Origin: Methanosarcina spelaei | GTDB lineage: Archaea > Halobacteriota > Methanosarcinia > Methanosarcinales > Methanosarcinaceae | NCBI RefSeq assembly: GCF_002287235.1 | Contig: NZ_LMVP01000224.1 | Coordinates: forward strand, 1 to 37,610 | DNA: 37,610 nt | Direction of reading: 5' to 3' | Shown here: in pieces, positions 33,467 to 37,610 of the stretch | Position numbering within the stretch: the first letter of the stretch is position 1 | Layout: the number at the start of each line of letters is the position of its first letter | Notes under the pieces: model-generated | What the model saw: the letters and a program-made list of their open reading frames with translations, nothing else | Told to the model about the DNA's origin: nothing | The model's database searches: none | Translations under genes and position numbers: made by a program

Positions 33467-34972
33467 TTAGCATCCATACTTAGCTGCTATTCTATTTAAT
33501 AAGGATTCAAATCCTGGTTTGTAATCATTTTTTATTTCACCGCTCTTGTTAAAAATTCCTATCTTCATGTGTCTACAACTTTCACAGCGCTTTTTATCGA
33601 CTACGTTTTCACATTCACATAAACAGAATTCTATTCCTTGCTTCATGTCCTTACAATCTTTACATTTACTTCCATCAAGTAGATTGCTACACTTATCATA
33701 AACACGGCATTCTTTATCTCGTATATCATCAGCATTCAGTCTCTTAAAGCCATATTGTGGAAATTTACGTCGTACTTTATTTATCTTTTTGATATCTACA
33801 TCTCCGTCATATAGACAACAAACTTTTTCAAAGCCTAAACTCTCTAAAATGGTTACTATGAATTTGATTTTATCAGCGCCACCTGCACCAAAACCAAAGA
33901 AGCGAATCTTTTTGTTAATACCCAAATCCTTTAATGCTTTTCTCAAAAACATTACGTCTTCCTGCCCTTCTACCACTACTAATTTGTCATCCTCAAAAAA
34001 GCATGATCTTGCATCATACCCAAAAACGTGTGGATTGAATAAATCTCCGTCAAATTTCCTCAAACAATTTCTACTTTTCTCATTTAATTGATATATTTTT
34101 GAACCATTACCTTGGTTTACCACTCTAGCAAGTGTTCCACCATTCAGGATTGCATCTATAGAAACCATTTCAGGAGAATGAGTAGCATACACTATTTGAC
34201 TTTCCTTTGATTTCTCAAGAATTAGGTCTAGAAGATTTCTCTGTAACTGTGGGTGCAAGGATAGCTCAGGCTCATCGATGACAAGAAGTTTATCTGGTGA
34301 TTGGTTTAACAAAGCTTCTACTATGAAAAGAAGACTGACAAGTCCTTCGCCTAATCCATCTGAATCATGATCCCCATTGTTTGTAATCTTAACATAATAT
34401 TCTCTTGTATTAGATAGATCAACTGTCCATTTTAATTTGTAATCAAGTATCTGTTCCAAAAGTTTGTTGAATTCTTCATTTCCTACAACCTTGAACAGCC
34501 TATTATCATCAGCATCAATTGGCTGCCCTCTAGGTTCAAGCATATGTTGTAAAGTTTTTATCGAAGCAGGTTGTAGCGGCCATTGATCTTGTCCATATGA
34601 TACTTCATTTGAGTAAGGGGTAAAAAATCTCCTAGACGGTAAGACTGTAATTGATAGATACCCGTGCTTTTCTGTTTCACACCCACCGGCAGAGACAGTT
34701 TTTATACTATATGTCGAACCGTCATTAAATGATGATAATTTTATCTCAACTCTGTCCCCTGATTTTATATTTCTCTGTCCTTCCGTAAAGCTAACCTCAT
34801 TTCTTAAAGACAATAATTTAAAAGATTCGATAATTGTCGACTTTCCGCCATTATTAGGGCCAACAATTACAGTAAGTCCTGAACCTATTTTCCCATCATA
34901 AGGTTTTGCAAGCTTCAGCTTTTGTTCATCTGCAAAACCACGAAAGCCTTTGATTTTTATGCTTTCAAACAT
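33467..34972 (-). CDS. OLD-family ATPase/TOPRIM nuclease with cysteine-rich insertion
   Basis: A 501-residue protein of the OLD (overcoming lysogenization defect) family. The ATPase part shows Walker A GPNNGGKS (38-45), the signature-like DSDGLGEGLVSLLF (about 203-216), Walker B LLVIDEPELSLHP (229-241) and the switch histidine ATHSPE (263-268). The TOPRIM part shows LVVVEGQEDVMFL (Glu335) and CLYDGDVD (Asp389, Asp391). Such enzymes nick or cut DNA and act in phage defence. Unusual here is residues 422-469: nine cysteines in two related CxNxxDxx[KR]CxxC modules, inserted before KIGIFNKSGEIKNDY. The frame is open further upstream to 35056, but that extension is a hydrophobic run; the ATG at 34972 with GGTGA five bases upstream is preferred. 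Confidence 0.85.
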   Translation of the reverse strand: MFESIKIKGFRGFADEQKLKLAKPYDGKIGSGLTVIVGPNNGGKSTIIESFKLLSLRNEVSFTEGQRNIKSGDRVEIKLSSFNDGSTYSIKTVSAGGCETEKHGYLSITVLPSRRFFTPYSNEVSYGQDQWPLQPASIKTLQHMLEPRGQPIDADDNRLFKVVGNEEFNKLLEQILDYKLKWTVDLSNTREYYVKITNNGDHDSDGLGEGLVSLLFIVEALLNQSPDKLLVIDEPELSLHPQLQRNLLDLILEKSKESQIVYATHSPEMVSIDAILNGGTLARVVNQGNGSKIYQLNEKSRNCLRKFDGDLFNPHVFGYDARSCFFEDDKLVVVEGQEDVMFLRKALKDLGINKKIRFFGFGAGGADKIKFIVTILESLGFEKVCCLYDGDVDIKKINKVRRKFPQYGFKRLNADDIRDKECRVYDKCSNLLDGSKCKDCKDMKQGIEFCLCECENVVDKKRCESCRHMKIGIFNKSGEIKNDYKPGFESLLNRIAAKYGC

Positions 34973-35063
34973 GTTTTCACCGCATAAACTTAAATGCTTA
35001 GTTACCACACAAAGAATAATCATCAGAGCAGTTAAAATATAAAAGAAACTGAACACAGTATTT

Positions 35064-35276
35064 TTAATTTAATTTGTATGAATACTTTTCTTTTTGAGTC
35101 TGCTTAGCCCCTTCAGACAGTAGCTTTTGGATGTAGTCGCCTGTTTTGGGATATTTAGTATATCCTCGATGTACCGAAATGAGCACAACGGTAATTGATA
35201 GCGTTTGGGATATTAGTGTTAAGCTGCTTGTAACATATCCCGAATTCAGCATTATCATATCCTCAAGTCTGTTCAA
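35064..35276 (-). CDS. Possible small membrane protein upstream of the OLD gene
   Basis: An open frame of 70 codons (TTG start), or 62 if the ATG after GAGGATATGATA is used. It has one hydrophobic stretch (VTSSLTLISQTLSITVVLISV) followed by a basic, tyrosine-rich tail (YTKYPKTGDYIQKLLSEGAK). I do not recognise it. It lies 90 bp before the OLD start in the same direction and diverges from the DUF2971 gene, so it would be the first gene of an OLD transcript if real. The coding signal is weak. Confidence 0.4.
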   Translation of the reverse strand: MNRLEDMIMLNSGYVTSSLTLISQTLSITVVLISVHRGYTKYPKTGDYIQKLLSEGAKQTQKEKYSYKLN

Positions 35277-35344
35277 GCCCAGAATAGTTACTCAAATCAT
35301 AGGCTATGTAAATTATTTGTAGTATATAATAGGATATATATTCG

Positions 35345-36262
35345 GTGACTTACACGAAAGATGAAACATTAGTTTTCCAGTACAGAGCTATCTCGAAATC
35401 CGATGATAATCACACTATAGAAAACTTAGCTCTCAAACAATTGTATTTTAGCGATCCAGCAACATTCAAAGATCCTGATGACTGTAAAGTTTGGTTAGAT
35501 GAAAGTGGGACAGAAGATCAATGGGCTAATCTTATTATGATTAATCGTAAAGCTAGAATAGTAGATTGTACTCAGGCTGAAGCAAAACAATTACTAACCG
35601 ACTATCTAGAACGTGGATATTTCACAAAAGATGGAGATATCTATACCCTAGTTCGAAACGAAAGATACGACAAAGAACGAGCAAGAAATGGTTATCGTGG
35701 GGATTTAACCGCATCGCCAAGAGTTTGCTGTTTTAGTAACACGTGTAGTAGTGTTAGCATGTGGGAGGAGCATGCCGATAACCATAGAGGTATTTGCCTT
35801 TGTTATAGTCCTATAAAATCTACAAATACAAACTACATGCACATTTCAACATCACTAGGTACATCAAGAATAGAGAGTGAACTTTATAATGTATATTACG
35901 TGCTAGCTTCTAGTTTAAAAGACAAAATAAATATATTCGATGAACAAGCCGCTAGAAAAATATGTAAGCGTCTACGCACAAAAGCAGATGACTATCAATA
36001 CGAACGAGAATATAGAATAATCCATTTTGAAAATGAACTTAAAAATGATATACTTAATTATTGGGAAGGAGATCTAAAAAGAATTATTTTTGGCTTGGGA
36101 ATCGATCCTGAAGATGCTGAATTGGTCTATGAAACCGTAAAGAATCACTATCCTCCTAATACTGTAAACTTCTATCGATCGATAGGAACTATAGAAGATA
36201 GAGTAATAATTGATCATAATCCAATATCTAACATCGATGAATATATTCGAAACTTAGTATAA
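35345..36262 (+). CDS. DUF2971 family protein
   Basis: A 305-residue soluble protein of the DUF2971 type. Family motifs: LVFQYRAIS and LKQLYFSDPATFKDPDDC at the N-terminus (strand and metal-like loop, about residues 9-47), RVCCFSNTCSSVSMWEEHADNHRGICLCYS in pieces (about 126-155; W140 and H143 are highly conserved in the family), and the late YEREYRIIHFENEL. The biochemical activity is unknown; genes of this type are often seen near defence genes. GTG start with only a weak ribosome site (AGGATAT). It diverges from the OLD gene across a roughly 70-bp gap after the small membrane ORF. Confidence 0.8.
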   Translation: MTYTKDETLVFQYRAISKSDDNHTIENLALKQLYFSDPATFKDPDDCKVWLDESGTEDQWANLIMINRKARIVDCTQAEAKQLLTDYLERGYFTKDGDIYTLVRNERYDKERARNGYRGDLTASPRVCCFSNTCSSVSMWEEHADNHRGICLCYSPIKSTNTNYMHISTSLGTSRIESELYNVYYVLASSLKDKINIFDEQAARKICKRLRTKADDYQYEREYRIIHFENELKNDILNYWEGDLKRIIFGLGIDPEDAELVYETVKNHYPPNTVNFYRSIGTIEDRVIIDHNPISNIDEYIRNLV

Positions 36263-36712
36263 TTTTTAATTTTAATCGGGGTATCTGAACTCAGCCAGAA
36301 ATCTCGATACTCCTTTGTTTCATATTGCACAGAATCTTCAATTTGCCCACACATTTTGTTACGCTTTCCTCAACACGATCACAGCCAGATCATAAAAAAA
36401 GCAGCTATTCAAAATGCCAGTTTCTTAAAATTATCCAAGATTAAAAAAGGTTTTTCGGGAAAAAGAATCTAGCTACCTGCGAAACTTCGAATGAATTTAT
36501 ATCTGTATGGAAGTTTTCGCCGTATTTTATTTCTTTATCCGATTTGGACACCTACGATTTGGTGTGCAAATACTTAACTAAGCGGCCAAATATCCGGTTA
36601 AGTTCTTAGATATTCAGTCCGATTTATTATTTCTCAGTTAGTCCTTTTTGTCGTTGTACGGTGTTTTGTGATTTCTATTTCTTTAATTTCTGCTCGAAAG
36701 GCAGCAAGCTCA
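36263..36712. other. Spacer, nothing recognised
   Basis: No reading frame, array or clear hairpin. A short GGGGTATC/GATACTCC near-palindrome lies about 36277-36313, 20 bp after the DUF2971 stop, and might serve as a terminator. Confidence 0.4.
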
Positions 36713-36925
36713 TTATACGAGCTTTATTTCATACCAGTCCGAAAGTTCTGCATCAAGAACTCCTTCATGGACCATCTTCTCGATCTCGTTTTCAACCTGT
36801 CCGTAAGTGAACTTATAGTCGTGTGAGATTGCGGAGATGACATCCGGACTATGGCAGAATCTGTTCGGAAACGCCTTATTGAACATTGCTACGTTTTCGA
36901 GGATCAAATTCCTTAGTCTTTCCAT
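36713..36925 (-). CDS. Small soluble protein, winged-helix-like
   Basis: A 70-residue protein without a family I recognise. The predicted pattern is three short helices (MERLRNLILENVAMFNKAFP, SPDVISAISHDYK, TYGQVENEIEKMVHEG) followed by a strand pair (VLDAELSDWYEIKLV), which is how small winged helix domains look. It is preceded by GAGGTGA with six bases to the ATG, one of the best ribosome binding sites in the window, so it is very likely translated. Confidence 0.65.
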   Translation of the reverse strand: MERLRNLILENVAMFNKAFPNRFCHSPDVISAISHDYKFTYGQVENEIEKMVHEGVLDAELSDWYEIKLV

Positions 36926-37306
36926 TTTTTATCACCTCTTCTTTATTGTGTTTAGTGTATTTCTTCATTCGGGTTCGATTTCTCTTTTCCTCAACCATTA
37001 TATTTGCACATCGAATATATATAGATTGTCCTAATATACTATATAGTTAGAATATCTTTAGACTCGGATGTAGTTCTATATATCTAAAGTTGACACGTCG
37101 AAATTGAGAACCTGAAACTTAGAACATGGACATTTCAGAACTGAAAGACTCAAAAACTAACGTTTCAAATCTGCGTTATTTTTAAAAATGTGATCTATTC
37201 CAGAACTTAGATATTTGAAGGCAGTCAACTAAGAGTAATAAAAAAATCAGGAGATTCGAGCAGATTAAATGAAGTACAAGATAGAGTTCGTTTAGGGCTG
37301 TAATTG

Positions 37307-37349
37307 CCTGTAAATCCGCTTCCTGTAAATCCGCTTCCTGTAAATCTAA
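37307..37349. repeat. 15-bp tandem repeat, nearly three copies
   Basis: CCTGTAAATCCGCTT occurs at 37307 and 37322 perfectly, then CCTGTAAATCTAATA at 37337. The first ten bases are constant. Confidence 0.9.
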
Positions 37350-37359
37350 TACCTAAATC

Positions 37360-37545
37360 CATTTGTATTCGGTTAAGGATTTTGAGCTGCTGATCTCGAT
37401 TTCGACGGAAAAACTCAAACCCAAATGTTTAGTGTTTAAATTGAAATCGATATCAGATTCCAGTTTTGCATTTGATGAATAATTTAACAAATTTTATGAA
37501 AATCAATGCAATTGATAACGATTTTTCCTTAACCGATGACCAATG
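37360..37545. mobile_element. 186-bp inverted-repeat element between 10-bp direct repeats
   Basis: The left end CATTTGTATTCGGTTAAGG (37360-37378) and right end CCTTAACCGATGACCAATG (37527-37545) are inverted repeats matching at 16 of 19 positions. TACCTAAATC stands directly outside each end (37350-37359 and 37546-37555), like a target duplication. No reading frame inside. A further end of the same type starts at 37556. Confidence 0.5.
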
Positions 37546-37574
37546 TACCTAAATCCATTGGTCATCGGTTCAGG
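37527..37574. repeat. Long perfect hairpin at the junction of two element ends
   Basis: AACCGATGACCAATG (37531-37545), loop TACCTAAATC and CATTGGTCATCGGTT (37556-37570) form a perfect 15-bp stem; CCT and AGG extend it after one mismatch. Confidence 0.85.
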
Positions 37575-37610
37575 CTTCACTTCCTTCTCCTGTTATTCTT
37601 TTTTGATCCA

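Larger units (their letters stand above)
36926..37610. other. Terminal spacer with nested repeats
   Basis: No gene is visible. It contains a 15-bp tandem repeat and an inverted-repeat element with a second end starting at 37556 that runs off the window; both are listed separately. The part nearest 36926 carries the promoter of the small protein. Confidence 0.5.

Noticed and set aside
33495..33520. A tRNA T-loop-like string (GGATTCAAATCC)
   Set aside because: It lies in the conserved coding sequence of the OLD gene, and no acceptor or anticodon arms can be built around it.

Overview
The window looks like a chromosomal segment of a Methanosarcina-type methanogenic archaeon. The basis is low GC with long AT-rich spacers, strong GGAG/GGTGA ribosome binding sites mixed with TATA-box, apparently leaderless genes, a DUF2121 (COG4079) protein typical of methanogens, TSP3/PEGA/CARDB surface proteins, a beta-helix secreted protein, an archaeal LRR-Roc-COR (Roco) protein and an IS1634-type transposase. 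The species cannot be fixed from sequence alone.

Layout. 0-5.2 kb: a cut-off IS1634-type element inserted into a trypsin-like protease fragment, a TSP3/PEGA/transglutaminase-like membrane protein, a small GNAT, a carboxymuconolactone-decarboxylase-like protein and a DUF2795 protein. 5.4-10.3 kb: a dead 5' copy of an aldo/keto reductase, a 100-bp MITE-like element, a secreted beta-helix protein, two covarying hairpin repeats, the intact ferredoxin-type aldo/keto reductase and a flavoredoxin-like protein. 10.9-16.1 kb: a small basic protein, a 1-kb spacer with a decayed coding remnant and a MITE inside a 17-bp tandem array, then a fused hydantoinase A/B (5-oxoprolinase-like) gene. 16.3-21.1 kb: Roco and GNAT genes facing each other, followed by a second copy of the same arrangement in which only a broken 3' piece of Roco remains. 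21.4-24.3 kb: adenine deaminase, a 56-aa membrane protein and the DUF2121 protein. 24.7-29.4 kb: a membrane protein/XRE regulator pair and then a MacB-type ABC ATPase, a CARDB membrane protein and an FtsX-type permease. 29.7-33.2 kb: a PsiE-like membrane protein, a MagIII/COG2231-type DNA glycosylase, a cysteine-containing unknown and a site-2 protease. 33.4-36.3 kb: an OLD-type ATPase/TOPRIM nuclease with an unusual duplicated cysteine module, a possible small membrane protein, and a divergent DUF2971 gene, a plausible defence cassette. 36.7-37.6 kb: a small conserved-looking protein and a nested inverted-repeat element running off the window.

Two patterns run through the whole window. Almost every long spacer carries its own private short tandem repeat (units of 6, 11, 14, 15, 16, 17, 18, 31 and 35 bp, unrelated in sequence). 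Duplication followed by decay recurs (aldo/keto reductase, Roco-GNAT). The strongest candidates for something undescribed are the OLD protein with its doubled zinc-finger-like insertion beside DUF2971, the duplicated Roco-GNAT pair, the covarying hairpin repeat before the aldo/keto reductase, and the cleanly reconstructable MITE insertion at 12.2 kb.
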